A stretch of 64,000 nt of DNA from assembly GCF_000721705.1 (NCBI RefSeq), contig NZ_JOJL01000021.1, positions 1 to 64,000 on the forward strand, written 5' to 3'. Below the pieces are notes generated by a model. That model saw nothing but the letters and a program-made list of their open reading frames with translations. It was not told the origin of the DNA and made no database searches. This DNA comes from Actinoplanes subtropicus (GTDB taxonomy: Bacteria > Actinomycetota > Actinomycetes > Mycobacteriales > Micromonosporaceae). Shown one piece after another: positions 1-8,956 of this stretch (positions are counted from its first letter, which is position 1; each line of letters begins with the position of its first letter). A program made the position numbers and the translations under genes.

Positions 1-99
1 GGCGTCACATCAGTCACCGGCGGCAGCTACAACACCACCACCCACACCGTCACCGCCGACCCCGGCGCCACCTCGATCGCGATCACCCTGGCCTCCTGA
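1..99 (+). CDS. C-terminal end of a protein cut by the window edge
   Basis: The first 32 codons are open to the window edge and stop with TGA at 97-99. The peptide is rich in Thr, Val and Ala with alternating hydrophobic residues, and ends ATSIAITLAS. That pattern fits the last strands of a beta-sandwich domain in a secreted enzyme, such as the C-terminal domain of some glycoside hydrolases. The family is a guess; only the reading frame and stop are certain. Confidence 0.4.
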   Translation, partial: GVTSVTGGSYNTTTHTVTADPGATSIAITLAS

Positions 100-159
100 T
101 CCGATTGAGGGCGGCTGGTACCGTGCGTCCCCGATATGAGGATCACGGGGGAAAACTTC

Positions 160-600
160 ATGCAACGAACCAAGCTGGCCCTGATCACGGCGGTGCTCGC
201 GATCGCGGGATGCGACCCGCAACCCGGACCGGCGGCATCGGCGACCTCGGCGGCCGCGGCACCCACCAGTGCCGCGGCCGCCACCGCCGACGCCGCCACC
301 GCGAAGGCCTGCACCGCCCTTCAGAAGGACATCAAGGACAACGCCGCGCTGGTCGCCAAGGATCAGAAGATCGGCCCGCCGGCCGGGCACATCGCGGTCA
401 GTGCCCAGTGGAGCGCCGGCGCGGCCGCGATCTCCGAGCACTCCATCGGCGTGAACGAGGCGGTCGCCGCGGCCGCGACCAAGGTGCAGCAGACCATGGC
501 GGACCTGTCCGATGAGTACAACAAGCCCGGCAACGGCAAGCACAGCACGGCCAAGCTGGACGCCGCCGTCAAGGAACTGACCGCCGCCTGTTCTCGTTGA
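160..600 (+). CDS. Small secreted lipoprotein of unknown function
   Basis: This 146-residue protein begins with a classical lipoprotein signal: basic MQRTK, a hydrophobic stretch, then the lipobox LAIAGC. It should be lipid-anchored on the outer face of the membrane. An Ala/Ser/Thr-rich linker follows, then a helical domain with Cys near residue 50 and near the C-terminus that could pair. An in-frame ATG lies at 136, but ATG 160 is preferred because GGGGGAAAA sits just upstream and the signal peptide then starts normally. The C-terminal domain is not recognised. It stands alone, 44 bp before the P450 gene on the same strand. Confidence 0.7.
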   Translation: MQRTKLALITAVLAIAGCDPQPGPAASATSAAAAPTSAAAATADAATAKACTALQKDIKDNAALVAKDQKIGPPAGHIAVSAQWSAGAAAISEHSIGVNEAVAAAATKVQQTMADLSDEYNKPGNGKHSTAKLDAAVKELTAACSR

Positions 601-644
601 CAGGAGTTCCCTCCGGAATCACGCTGGGGGAAGCGAGGTGAGCC

Positions 645-1988
645 ATGCCGGCCGAGACTCTGCACACGCGTCCCCTCCCTGAGCTGCGCCGCGACGACCG
701 GGGCGTGCCCTGGGTCGGCCAGCTCTTCGCCTACCAGCGCGACCCGGTCGGGCTCTACCGGCGCCAGTGGGAGCGCTACGGGCCGGTGGCCCCGTCGTAC
801 CTGCTCGGCAAGAAGGCGGCGATGCTGCTCGGCCCGGACGCCTGCGGCGAGGCGCTGCAGAACCGGGACAAGGCGTTCGCCAACGGGCCGGCCTGGTCGC
901 AACTGGTCGGCCCGTTCTTCCACGGTGGACTCATGCTCATCGACTTCGACGAGCACCACGACCACCGGCGGATCATGCAGGAGGCGTTCACCCGGCCCCG
1001 GCTGGAGGCCTACACCCGGCGGCTGCACCCGGCCATCGAGCGGGGCATGGCGAGCTGGCAGGCCGGGCGGGAGTTCCCGGCCTACTGGCGGCTCAAGCAG
1101 TTGACCCTGGACATCGCGGCGGACCTGTTCATGGGCGGCGCGCGGGACACCGGCCGGGCCGAGATGGAACGGGTCAACCGGGCCTTCGTCGCCTGCGTGC
1201 AGGCCGCCGCGGGGATCGTCCGGGCGGGGGTGCCGTTCACCCGCTGGGGCCGCGCGTACCGTGGCCGGAAGGTTTTGGAAAGCTTCCTCCGCGGTTACCT
1301 GCCGGCCAAGCGGGCGGAGGCGACCGAGGACATCTTCTCGGTGCTGTGCCACATCGAGACGGACGACGGCGCCCGCTTCTCCGACGACGACGTCGTCAAC
1401 CACATGATCTTCCTGATGATGGCCGCGCACGACACGTCGACGATCACCACCTCGGCGATCCTGCAGTACCTCGGCCAGTATCCGGAGTGGCAGGAACGCT
1501 GCCGGGCCGAGGCGCTGGCGCTGGGGCCGATGCCGGAGCGGGCCGAGCTGGAGTCGCTGGTCTCGCTCGACCTGGTGATGCGGGAGGCGCTGCGCCTGCG
1601 GGCGCCGGTGCCGATCCTGGTCCGGTACACCGTCAAGGACACCGCCGTACGGGGCGTCCGCATCCCCGCCGACACGTTCTGCATGCTCGGTCTCCAGTTC
1701 ACCCACCTGATGCCGGAGTACTGGACGAACCCGGCGGTCTTCGACCCCGAGCGCTTCGGGCCCGAGCGGCGCGAGGACCGCTGCCACCGGTTCGCCTGGG
1801 AGCCGTTCGGCGGCGGCGTGCACAAGTGCATCGGGCTGCACTTCGCCGGCCTGGAGGTCAAGGCGATCATGCACCGGCTGCTGCGCGGGTACCGCTGGAG
1901 CGTCGACCCCGGCTACGTCCCCCGGATGGACAACCACTCGCTGCCGTTCCCGAAGGACGGCCAGCCGATCGTCCTGGCTCCGCGATGA
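645..1988 (+). CDS. Cytochrome P450
   Basis: A 447-residue haem-thiolate monooxygenase, soluble, using electrons from a ferredoxin not encoded nearby. Visible landmarks are the I-helix oxygen-binding motif AAHDTS near residue 260, the K-helix ExxR (EALR, about 314-317), the PERF motif, and the haem loop FGGGVHKCIG with the Cys ligand near residue 395. The haem loop and I-helix resemble CYP51-like/biosynthetic bacterial P450s more than the AGxET type used by the second P450 at 4740. Its stop overlaps the start of the next gene by 4 bp (ATGA), so it is translationally coupled to an acyl-CoA ligase. A lipid or fatty-acyl substrate is therefore plausible but not shown. Confidence 0.92.
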   Translation: MPAETLHTRPLPELRRDDRGVPWVGQLFAYQRDPVGLYRRQWERYGPVAPSYLLGKKAAMLLGPDACGEALQNRDKAFANGPAWSQLVGPFFHGGLMLIDFDEHHDHRRIMQEAFTRPRLEAYTRRLHPAIERGMASWQAGREFPAYWRLKQLTLDIAADLFMGGARDTGRAEMERVNRAFVACVQAAAGIVRAGVPFTRWGRAYRGRKVLESFLRGYLPAKRAEATEDIFSVLCHIETDDGARFSDDDVVNHMIFLMMAAHDTSTITTSAILQYLGQYPEWQERCRAEALALGPMPERAELESLVSLDLVMREALRLRAPVPILVRYTVKDTAVRGVRIPADTFCMLGLQFTHLMPEYWTNPAVFDPERFGPERREDRCHRFAWEPFGGGVHKCIGLHFAGLEVKAIMHRLLRGYRWSVDPGYVPRMDNHSLPFPKDGQPIVLAPR

Positions 1989-3493
1989 GCGACCTCGGTG
2001 CGCACCACCTCGCCGTCCTCGCCGAGACGTCCGTCGACCGCCTGGGCGACTACGAGTCGCTGTTCTTCGAGGGCAAGTGGCTGACCACGGCCGAGATCCA
2101 CGAGCGGTCGGCCCGGGTGGCCGGCGGGCTGCGCGGGCACGGGGTCCGGCCGGGCGACCGGGTGGTCGTGATGACGATGAACGCGCCCGAGGTGTTCATC
2201 TCCTACCGGGCGATCTGGCGGGCCGGCGCGGTGGTGACGCCGGTGATCTTCCTGCAGAGCGAACCGGAGCTACGGCACATCCTCACCGACTCCGGAGCCG
2301 TCGCGGCGATCATCAGCCCGGAGCTCGTCGCCCTGTTCTCGGCGGCCGCCGCCGGGCTGGACATCCGGGCGTACGTCATCGGCGACGACTTCGCCCGGCT
2401 CGAGGACGGCCCGCCGGCCGGGATCGAGCCGCGCGCCGACGGCGATCTCGCGGCCCTTCTCTACACCGGGGGCACCACCGGGCGGGCCAAGGGCGTGATG
2501 CTCAGCCATCGCGGGCTGTGGGAGGCCGGCCGCGGCCTCGACCTGGCCGTGCGCACGACGACCGCGACCCGGGCGCTGCTTCCGTTGCCGCTGTCCCACG
2601 CGTACGGCCTCGTCGTGGCGATCGCCGAGTGGCACTCCGACGACCGGCGCGTCTCGGTGCTCCAGCGCTGGTTCGACCCGGTCGGCTGGCTGGACCTGGT
2701 CGCCGAGCACCGGCTGGAGACCAGCCCGGTGGTCCCGGCGATGCTGCAACTGCTGCTCGCCCAGCCGCGCGGCGACCGCGACCTGTCCTCGCTGGAGTAC
2801 TTCGGCGCGGGCGGCGCGACCCTCCCGCCGGCGGTCCGGACGGCGGCCGAGCGGAGCTTCGGCGTGGCCGTCCTGCAGGGCTACGGCTGCACCGAGGCCA
2901 GCGGCGTGATCTCGGCCGAGACGATGACCGACCGCCGGGCCGGCAGCGTCGGCAAGCCGGCCCCGCTCGTCGAGGTGTCCATTCGCGACCTCGCCGGCGA
3001 CGCGGTGCCGCCGGGCGAGGACGGCGAGATCTGCGCCCGCGGACCGGGCGTGATGCTCGGCTACTGGCACGACCCGGAGCTGACCGCGCGGACCGTCCAG
3101 GACGGCTGGCTGCACACCGGCGACATCGGACACCTCGACGAGGACGGCTTCCTCTACATCGTGGACCGGCTGAAGGACCTCATCATCCGGGGCGGCTTCA
3201 ACGTCTTCCCGCGCGATGTCGAGGACGTGCTGCTCGAGCACCCGGCGGTCCAGCTGGCCGCGTGTGTCGGCCGGCCGGACCCCGAGCACGGCGAGGAAGT
3301 CGTCGCCGTCGTGCAGCTCGCGCCGGGCCGGCAGGCGACCGGCGCGGAGCTCGTCGAGTTCGCCCGGGCCCGGATGGCGAAGTACAAGTATCCCCGCGAA
3401 GTCACCGTGCTGGCGGCGGTCCCGCTGACCAGCGTCGGGAAGATCAATCGCAGGGCCGTACGCGACCTGGTCCGGCCGGGCGGCACGGCCTAG
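1985..3493 (+). CDS. AMP-forming acyl-CoA synthetase (ANL superfamily)
   Basis: A 502-residue adenylating enzyme that activates a carboxylic acid to an acyl-AMP and then an acyl thioester. The P-loop YTGGTTGRAKG is at about 159-169, the A5 motif is GYGCTEAS, the A7 motif is LHTGDIG, and the A8 hinge is DRLKDLIIRGG. The C-terminal catalytic Lys is in SVGKINRR near residue 485. The ATG overlaps the P450 stop, which fixes the start. Together the pair looks like a small fatty- or aryl-acid tailoring operon. Substrate specificity cannot be read from the sequence. The last four bases overlap the convergent membrane-protein gene on the other strand. Confidence 0.92.
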   Translation: MSDLGAHHLAVLAETSVDRLGDYESLFFEGKWLTTAEIHERSARVAGGLRGHGVRPGDRVVVMTMNAPEVFISYRAIWRAGAVVTPVIFLQSEPELRHILTDSGAVAAIISPELVALFSAAAAGLDIRAYVIGDDFARLEDGPPAGIEPRADGDLAALLYTGGTTGRAKGVMLSHRGLWEAGRGLDLAVRTTTATRALLPLPLSHAYGLVVAIAEWHSDDRRVSVLQRWFDPVGWLDLVAEHRLETSPVVPAMLQLLLAQPRGDRDLSSLEYFGAGGATLPPAVRTAAERSFGVAVLQGYGCTEASGVISAETMTDRRAGSVGKPAPLVEVSIRDLAGDAVPPGEDGEICARGPGVMLGYWHDPELTARTVQDGWLHTGDIGHLDEDGFLYIVDRLKDLIIRGGFNVFPRDVEDVLLEHPAVQLAACVGRPDPEHGEEVVAVVQLAPGRQATGAELVEFARARMAKYKYPREVTVLAAVPLTSVGKINRRAVRDLVRPGGTA

Positions 3494-3756
3494 ACGTGCC
3501 AGGTCAGGGAGCCCTGGCGGATCTGGACCGCCATCAGGACGGCCAGCACGACCAGGTCGGCCACGCCCAGCGCGATCCCGGCCAGGCCGGCGGTGCGGCT
3601 CGGCGTGTGCTCGCGGCGCCGGTGCACGGCGAACGCGCCGAGCACGATGGCGGCCGGCCCGAAGAGGAGGTTGAAGAAGAACAGCCCGGCCACGCCCAGC
3701 GTCAGCGAGGCCACGGCCCGGTCGTCGAGAGCGGCGGCGCGCTTGCGGATGTCCAT
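3490..3756 (-). CDS. Small DUF4190-like membrane protein
   Basis: 88 residues with two hydrophobic segments (about 16-40 and 56-75) separated by a basic loop HRRREHTPSR. This is the layout of DUF4190-type proteins, which have a short cytosolic N-terminus, a GPAAIVLG turn and two membrane helices. It begins 4 bp after the stop of the gene at 3761-3916 and is almost certainly cotranscribed with it. Its 3' end overlaps the convergent acyl-CoA synthetase by 4 bp, so no terminator fits between the two. Function unknown. Confidence 0.75.
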   Translation of the reverse strand: MDIRKRAAALDDRAVASLTLGVAGLFFFNLLFGPAAIVLGAFAVHRRREHTPSRTAGLAGIALGVADLVVLAVLMAVQIRQGSLTWHV

Positions 3757-3760
3757 GGCG

Positions 3761-3916
3761 TCACCGGCGCCCGGTCAGCGCCGAGCGGCGCCGGGACAGG
3801 ATCAGCACGGCGCCCGCCAGGACGATGCCGATCACCAGGAGCAGCGGCTGCCCGGTCAGCAGGGTCGGGCCCACGATCAGCGCGATCAGCACCATCGCGG
3901 CCATCAGTGCCAGCAT
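3761..3916 (-). CDS. Tiny two-helix membrane protein
   Basis: 51 residues, almost entirely two transmembrane helices (MLALMAAMVLIALIVG and LLLVIGIVLAGAVLIL) followed by a basic tail SRRRSALTGRR that should face the cytosol. The start at 3916 is supported by GAAAGGGG eight bases upstream on the minus strand; an upstream in-frame start at 3961 would run through the operator region. It is the first gene of a two-gene leftward operon divergent from a FabR-like repressor, so it is a likely target of that repressor. Function unknown. Confidence 0.65.
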   Translation of the reverse strand: MLALMAAMVLIALIVGPTLLTGQPLLLVIGIVLAGAVLILSRRRSALTGRR

Positions 3917-3929
3917 GGTTCGCACCCCT

Positions 3930-3997
3930 TTCAGTTGACAGTTGTTTACTGAACTCACCATAGGCCCCCACCGATTCGGAGAACAGGTGTTTACTGA
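3930..3997. promoter_or_regulatory. Divergent promoter region with repeated TGTTTACTGA operator candidates
   Basis: Between the leftward membrane genes and the rightward TetR gene, a 15-bp box ACAGTTGTTTACTGA (3938-3952) recurs as ACAGGTGTTTACTGA (3983-3997), 14 of 15 identical and 45 bp apart. The first copy lies inside a dyad, TTCAGT (3930-3935) / ACTGAA (3948-3953). TetR regulators usually bind such sites beside their own gene, so this is the likely operator of the 4003 gene. A related TGACAGTTTTT is at 4687-4697 before the second P450. Confidence 0.55.
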
Positions 3998-4002
3998 GTG
4001 AC

Positions 4003-4650
4003 ATGAACCACCGCCCGCTCACCCGGCCCGAACAGAAGGCGCGGACCCGGCAGACGCTGCTCGACGCGGCGCTGGCCCTGATGGAGCACCGGAGCCTGAG
4101 CAGCATCGGCCTCCGCGAGATCACCCGAGCGGCGGGCATCACGCCGGCGGCCTTCTACCGGCACTTCCCCGATGTCGACAGCCTCGGCGTCGCCCTCGTC
4201 GACCAGTGCCTCGGCAGCCTGCGCGCGACCATCCGCACGGTCCGCGACGGGCTCAGCCCCAGCGACGAGGTGATCAGCCGGTCGATCGACATCCTCGCCC
4301 GGCAGGTGCACGACGACCGGGCGCATTTCCGCTTCATCGCCCGCGAGCGGCACGGCGGCGTGTCCGCCGTCCGCGCCGCGATCGCCGAGCAGCTCGACCT
4401 GTTCGCCGCCGACCTGGCCGTCGACCTGGCGGCGGACAAGATGGTCGGCGGCCCGCGCTTCGACCGCTGGATCGTCGCCGACCTGCGCATGATCAGCAAC
4501 CTGATCGTCAATCACATGGTCTGGACCGCCGCGGCGCTGCTCGACGCGCCGCCGGACGCGCCCGAGGCCGCGGCCCGGGTGATCGACGCCGCCGGCCGCC
4601 AACTGCGGCTGATCCTGCTCGGCGCGCGCCAGTGGCCCACCGAGCCCTGA
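4003..4650 (+). CDS. TetR-family transcriptional repressor, FabR-like
   Basis: 215 residues. The N-terminal helix-turn-helix reads GLREITRAAGITPAAFYRHFPDVDS (shown in part: AGITPAAFYRHFPDVD), close to that of E. coli FabR, which controls unsaturated fatty-acid synthesis by sensing acyl thioesters. The C-terminal ligand domain (FRFIARERHGG) also follows the FabR pattern. The gene starts 5 bp after one copy of the repeated box and is followed 89 bp later by a P450 gene. With an acyl-CoA ligase/P450 pair also adjacent, a lipid-responsive repressor is a reasonable reading. The ligand and the full target set are inference. Confidence 0.85.
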   Translation: MNHRPLTRPEQKARTRQTLLDAALALMEHRSLSSIGLREITRAAGITPAAFYRHFPDVDSLGVALVDQCLGSLRATIRTVRDGLSPSDEVISRSIDILARQVHDDRAHFRFIARERHGGVSAVRAAIAEQLDLFAADLAVDLAADKMVGGPRFDRWIVADLRMISNLIVNHMVWTAAALLDAPPDAPEAAARVIDAAGRQLRLILLGARQWPTEP

Positions 4651-4739
4651 CCGGGACGGGCCCGAGGGGTGGCCGGGTGGGCTTTCTGACAGTTTTTGGC
4701 ATAGAAATTGATCACTGCGTGCGGACAGAATCAACCACC

Positions 4740-5957
4740 ATGAGCAACCAAGTCGCGACCGTACGGAATTACGACCCGTTCACGCCCGAGGCGATGGCGG
4801 ATCCGAACGCGTTCCTGCACCGGATCCGCGCCGAGAGTCCCCTCGCGTGGCTGCCCCGGCTCGACGCCTACCTGCTGACCCGGCACGCGGACGTCACGGC
4901 GGCGCTGCGGGACAAGCGCATGGAGACCGCCAACATGTCCCGGGTGCTGCAGCGCCTGACGCCCGCCGAGCAGGAGGAGCTGGCCCTGGTCCGCCGATCC
5001 ATCGAGATGTGGATGGGGCACACCGTCCCGGCCGACCACGTCCGCTTCCAGCGGCTGCTCAAGCGCTACTTCACCCCGGCGATGGTCGACCGGCTGCGGC
5101 CGCGGGTGCGCGAGTTCACCCACGAGCTGCTCGACGCCGTCGCGGCCAAGGGCCAGATGGATGTCGTACGCGACCTGGCGTACCCGCTGCCCTCGAACGT
5201 GATCGCCGAGATGCTCGGGATGCCGGTGAGCGACCGCGAGCAACTGCAGGCGTGGTCGCGCGACATCCGCGGGGTCTTCGGCAACGGCGACCTCCAGCAA
5301 CTGCGCGAGGCTCAGCGCAGCATGATCGAGATGCACGACTACCTGCGGCTCATCGCGGCCGACCGGCGCCGTGCGCCCCGCGACGACGTGCTGAGCACGT
5401 TCATGGCCGCCGAGGCCGAGGGGATCGTCACCGAGGACGAGGCGGTCGCCAACTGCGTGCTGCTGCTCTTCGCCGGCCACGAGACCACCGCGAACCTGAT
5501 CACCAACGGCCTCGTGCTGCTCTTCGAGCACCCCGATCAGCTGCTCCGGCTCCGGCAGAACCCGGGCCTGTCGCCGCTCGCCGTCGAGGAGATGCTGCGC
5601 TGCGACGGCCCGGCCGGCGTCATCGGCCGGGTCACCATGGAGCCCGTAGAGCTGGCCGGGCACCCGGTGCCGGCCGGGAAGCACATCTACCTCGCGCTGA
5701 TGGCCGCGAACCGCGACCCGGAGGTCTTCCCCGACCCCGACGTCTTCGACATCGGGCGCGAACGCAGCCGGGTCCTCAGCTTCGGCATGGGCACCTACTA
5801 CTGCCTCGGCGCGGCGCTCGCCCGGATGGAAACCGATGAATGCCTGCGGATCCTGCTGGACCGCTTTCCCCGTCTCCGGCCTGCCTATCGGGCGCCGGAC
5901 TGGCAGCCGACGCTCCCGATCGGCCACCGGCTCGAGACCTTGCCGGTCGCCTTTTGA
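4740..5957 (+). CDS. Cytochrome P450 (CYP105/107-like class I)
   Basis: A 405-residue soluble bacterial P450. The I-helix carries the standard FAGHETT (about 244-250), the K-helix ExxR is EEML-R, and the haem loop is FGMGTYYCLGAALAR with the Cys ligand near residue 355. The loop has TYY where HFC/HHC is common. The ATG at 4740 is preceded by a possible promoter with CTGACA at 4686 and an AT-richer stretch. No ferredoxin is next to it. It lies just downstream of the FabR-like repressor, whose candidate box is partly repeated at 4687-4697, so it may be part of that regulon. Confidence 0.92.
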   Translation: MSNQVATVRNYDPFTPEAMADPNAFLHRIRAESPLAWLPRLDAYLLTRHADVTAALRDKRMETANMSRVLQRLTPAEQEELALVRRSIEMWMGHTVPADHVRFQRLLKRYFTPAMVDRLRPRVREFTHELLDAVAAKGQMDVVRDLAYPLPSNVIAEMLGMPVSDREQLQAWSRDIRGVFGNGDLQQLREAQRSMIEMHDYLRLIAADRRRAPRDDVLSTFMAAEAEGIVTEDEAVANCVLLLFAGHETTANLITNGLVLLFEHPDQLLRLRQNPGLSPLAVEEMLRCDGPAGVIGRVTMEPVELAGHPVPAGKHIYLALMAANRDPEVFPDPDVFDIGRERSRVLSFGMGTYYCLGAALARMETDECLRILLDRFPRLRPAYRAPDWQPTLPIGHRLETLPVAF

Positions 5958-6015
5958 TCCGGTTACGCGCATCTTCCGTATCGATGGGTGCTGTCCCCTG
6001 AAAAGGAGCACCCCC

Positions 6016-7569
6016 GTGAAGAAACGCATCCCCCTGATCATCGTGCTGGCGACGGCCACGGCCGGCTCGCTGACGATGGCCGTCCTATCCCACTCGGCCT
6101 CGGCGGAGCAGACCCCCACCTCTGCTCCGGTCGATTCGGTCAAGCTGGCCAGGACGACCGCCCAGCGAGTTGTCGCCAGCCGCCCGCAAGGGCTGCGCGC
6201 CAGCAAGTGGGACGCCTATCAACAACAGGCGGTGGTCAGCTATCACAACCTCAACTTCGTCCCGTACACCCGGACCTACAAGGGTGTGCCGGTCGAGGGC
6301 GGTGACTTCGTCGTGCAGACGAACGCCACCGGAGAGGCGATGTACACCTCGGTGGCGCAGGCCGCCGAGATCGGGGACCTGTCGATGGACCCGGCACTGA
6401 CCGCCGCGAAGGCCACCCGGATCGCGAAGAAGCAGCTCAAGACCGTGACCGGGGTGGAGGACAGCAAGCTCGTGGTCGACGCGCTGACCAGCCCCGCCCG
6501 GCTGGCCTGGTCGGCGACCGTGGACGGCACGAGCGCCAAGGGCCTGAGCCGGCTGACTGTGCTCGTCGACGCCCAGAACGGCGACGTGCTGCGCAAGACC
6601 GAGCACATCACCGAGGCGACCGCCACCGGGCAGGGCGCCATCTACGGCAACGTCCAGTTCGAGACCACCCAGAACGGCCAGCGGTTCTCGATGAAGGATC
6701 CGCAGGTCCCGACGCTGGTGTGCCAGGACGCGGCGAACAACAAGACGTTCACCAGCCAGAACAACCAGTTCGGCGACGGTGACGGCACCAACCGGGAGAC
6801 CGGCTGCGTGGACGCCTTCTTCATGGCGCAGCAGCAGATCAAGATGCTGGCCCAGTGGCTGAACCGCAACGGCCAGGACGGCCAGGGCGGCTCCTTCCCG
6901 CTGCGGGTCGGCCTGCAGGACCAGAACGCGTTCTTCGACGGCACCCAGGTGCAGATCGGCTTCAACGTCAAGGGCGAGTTCCTCGGCTCGGCCGACGTCG
7001 TCGGGCACGAGCTCGGTCACTCGGTCGACGCCACCACGCCCGGCGGCATCTCCGGCGGCAACACCTCGGAGTTCGTCGCGGACACCTTCGGCGCCTCCAC
7101 CGAGGCGTTCATCAACAGCCCGCTCGACCCGCCGGACTTCACCGTCGGCGAGGAGGTCAACCTGCTGGGCACCGGGCCGATCCGGGACATGCGCAACCCG
7201 TCCTCGCTCGGCGACGACAACTGCTTCTCCAACCAGACCGCGCGGGAAGAGGTGCACGCGGCCGCGGGCCCGGGCAACCACTGGTTCTTCCTGGTCTCGC
7301 AGGGCACCTCGGGCAACGGCCAGGGCGCCAGCCCGACCTGCAACAACAGCACGGTGACCGGCCTCGGCATCGAGAACGCCATGAAGATCATGTACGGCGC
7401 GATGCTGCTGAAGAACTCGAACTCGTCGTACCCGCAGTACCGGGTGCTGACGCTGCAGTCGGCGAAGACCCTGTTCCCGGGCAGCTGCACCCAGTTCGAC
7501 ACGGTCAAGGCGGCGTGGGACGCGGTCTCGGTCCCCGCCCAGAACGGCGAACCCACCTGTAACGGCTGA
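6016..7569 (+). CDS. Secreted M4 (thermolysin-like) zinc metalloprotease
   Basis: 517 residues starting at GTG 6016 behind AAAAGGAG. A Sec signal peptide (MKKRIPLIIVLATATAG to SASA) is followed by an FTP/PepSY-type propeptide (roughly 40-200) that keeps the enzyme inactive until export. The catalytic domain has the zinc motif HELGH (H331, E332, H335) and a third ligand Glu in SEFVADTFG (E352). The GPGNHWFFLVSQG region matches the histidine-bearing substrate segment of the family. The active-site helix is GGNTSEFVAD instead of the usual GALNEAFSD, so it is a divergent member of the family. A strong hairpin terminator follows at once, so it is monocistronic. Confidence 0.88.
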   Translation: MKKRIPLIIVLATATAGSLTMAVLSHSASAEQTPTSAPVDSVKLARTTAQRVVASRPQGLRASKWDAYQQQAVVSYHNLNFVPYTRTYKGVPVEGGDFVVQTNATGEAMYTSVAQAAEIGDLSMDPALTAAKATRIAKKQLKTVTGVEDSKLVVDALTSPARLAWSATVDGTSAKGLSRLTVLVDAQNGDVLRKTEHITEATATGQGAIYGNVQFETTQNGQRFSMKDPQVPTLVCQDAANNKTFTSQNNQFGDGDGTNRETGCVDAFFMAQQQIKMLAQWLNRNGQDGQGGSFPLRVGLQDQNAFFDGTQVQIGFNVKGEFLGSADVVGHELGHSVDATTPGGISGGNTSEFVADTFGASTEAFINSPLDPPDFTVGEEVNLLGTGPIRDMRNPSSLGDDNCFSNQTAREEVHAAAGPGNHWFFLVSQGTSGNGQGASPTCNNSTVTGLGIENAMKIMYGAMLLKNSNSSYPQYRVLTLQSAKTLFPGSCTQFDTVKAAWDAVSVPAQNGEPTCNG

Positions 7570-7576
7570 TTCCACC

Positions 7577-7611
7577 CGGTTCCGGGCCGTGCCGAGCGCG
7601 GCCCGGAACCG
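7577..7611 (+). terminator. Strong hairpin terminator of the M4 protease gene
   Basis: A perfect 13-bp inverted repeat, CGGTTCCGGGCCG / CGGCCCGGAACCG, with a 9-nt loop begins 7 bp after the protease stop codon. There is no U-tract, which is normal for high-GC actinomycetes. Confidence 0.8.
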
Positions 7612-7721
7612 CACGCTGGGTCACGGTCTGGCGAACTCACCGGAAATAGACAGGCTTGGCAGGTAACCTATCCCGCCTCAGCCACGTCTTCTCCTGTGCA
7701 GCCCCCTCGAATGCGAGAGCC

Positions 7722-8954
7722 ATGATTCAGCGACGCAAGGTCATCATCGGGGCACTGAGTGCTGCCGCCGCGGCGACCACCATCGGCGGTTCCGCGTCGA
7801 TCTCGGCGAGCGCCGGCACCACCGCCGCGTCGGCCGCGGGCCGGGAGGAGAAGGCGAGCGCCCCACCCCCGCCGCTCAAGCTGAGCGTGACCCCGGCGAG
7901 CGGGGCGGCCTCGGTGTCCCCCGCCGACCCGATCGTCGTCACCGCCGAGAACGGCACGCTGCGCTCCGTCGAGGTCAGCACGGGCGGGACGAAGGTCGCC
8001 GGGTCGGTGCAGGCCGACGGGAGCTGGCAATCGACCGGCGCCCTGGCGTACGGCAAGAATTACAAGGTCGTCGCCACGGCGATCGACGGCTCGGGCGCGG
8101 CGACGGTGAAGGTCTCCAGCTTCGCCACGGTCAAGCCGCAGCACGTGGTCGAGACGACCTTCCGGGCGAACGCCATGAGCGCCCTCAAGAAGGGCCAAGC
8201 GTACGGCGCGGGCCAGCCGGTGATCATCGCGTTCAGCCGGGCCGTCAACAAGGCGGCGGCGGAGAAGGCCATCGAGATCACCACGACGCCCGCCGTCGAG
8301 GGCAAGTTCTACTGGGCGGACGGCCGGACGGTGCACTGGCGCCCGGAGAAGTACTGGACCGGCGGCACGGCGGTCACGGTGAAGGTCAACCTGCTCGGCG
8401 TCAAACTGGGCAGCGGGGTGTACGGCGAGAAGAACACGTCGACCCACTTCACCATCGGGCGCCAGCTGATCGCGATCACCGACTACAAGGCCCACCAGAC
8501 GAAGGTCTACATCGATGGCAAACTCGTCCGCACGATGAAGTGCAGCCTCGGCAAGGGCGGCTCGGCGACCGGCTCGCAGGGCCAGCACATCAGCTACTGG
8601 ACGACCGGCGGGCCACATGTGGTGCTCTCCAAGGAGCGGATGCACACCATGAGCTCCGCGAGCTATGGCATCACCGACCCGAACAACCCGAACTACTACG
8701 CCCCCGAGGACATCGAGTACTGCACCCGGATCACGTACTCCGGCGAGTTCCTGCACGCGGCCCCCTGGAACCATTCGCTGGGCCGGGCGAACCTGTCGCA
8801 CGGCTGCGTCAACCTGAGCGTGTCCGACGCGAAGTGGGTGTATGCGAACTTCCTGATCGGCGACGTGGTCGACATCCGGCGCAGCCCCCGCGAGATGGAA
8901 GTCTGGAACGGCGTCGCCGACTGGACGATCCCGTACGACAAGTACGGCGACTGA
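7722..8954 (+). CDS. Secreted L,D-transpeptidase (LdtMt2-like)
   Basis: A 410-residue cell-wall enzyme making 3-3 (meso-DAP to meso-DAP) peptidoglycan cross-links. After a twin-Arg-like or Sec signal (MIQRRKVIIGALSAAAAA) comes a linker with a PPPP run, then two Ig-like beta-sandwich domains (about 50-250) as in the Big_10/LdtMt2 architecture. The YkuD domain follows, with active-site SHGCVNLS (Cys near residue 362) and the upstream histidine in FLHAAPWN. The ATG at 7722 is chosen because the signal peptide begins there; a more upstream in-frame start would add 22 non-signal residues. Downstream lies an unusual tandem repeat. Confidence 0.92.
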   Translation: MIQRRKVIIGALSAAAAATTIGGSASISASAGTTAASAAGREEKASAPPPPLKLSVTPASGAASVSPADPIVVTAENGTLRSVEVSTGGTKVAGSVQADGSWQSTGALAYGKNYKVVATAIDGSGAATVKVSSFATVKPQHVVETTFRANAMSALKKGQAYGAGQPVIIAFSRAVNKAAAEKAIEITTTPAVEGKFYWADGRTVHWRPEKYWTGGTAVTVKVNLLGVKLGSGVYGEKNTSTHFTIGRQLIAITDYKAHQTKVYIDGKLVRTMKCSLGKGGSATGSQGQHISYWTTGGPHVVLSKERMHTMSSASYGITDPNNPNYYAPEDIEYCTRITYSGEFLHAAPWNHSLGRANLSHGCVNLSVSDAKWVYANFLIGDVVDIRRSPREMEVWNGVADWTIPYDKYGD

Positions 8955-8956
8955 CC

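Noticed and set aside
363..1937. A 524-codon open frame on the minus strand opposite the lipoprotein and P450 genes
   Set aside because: It is the GC-rich antisense shadow of a clear P450; its translation is Pro/Arg/Ala-rich with no domain.
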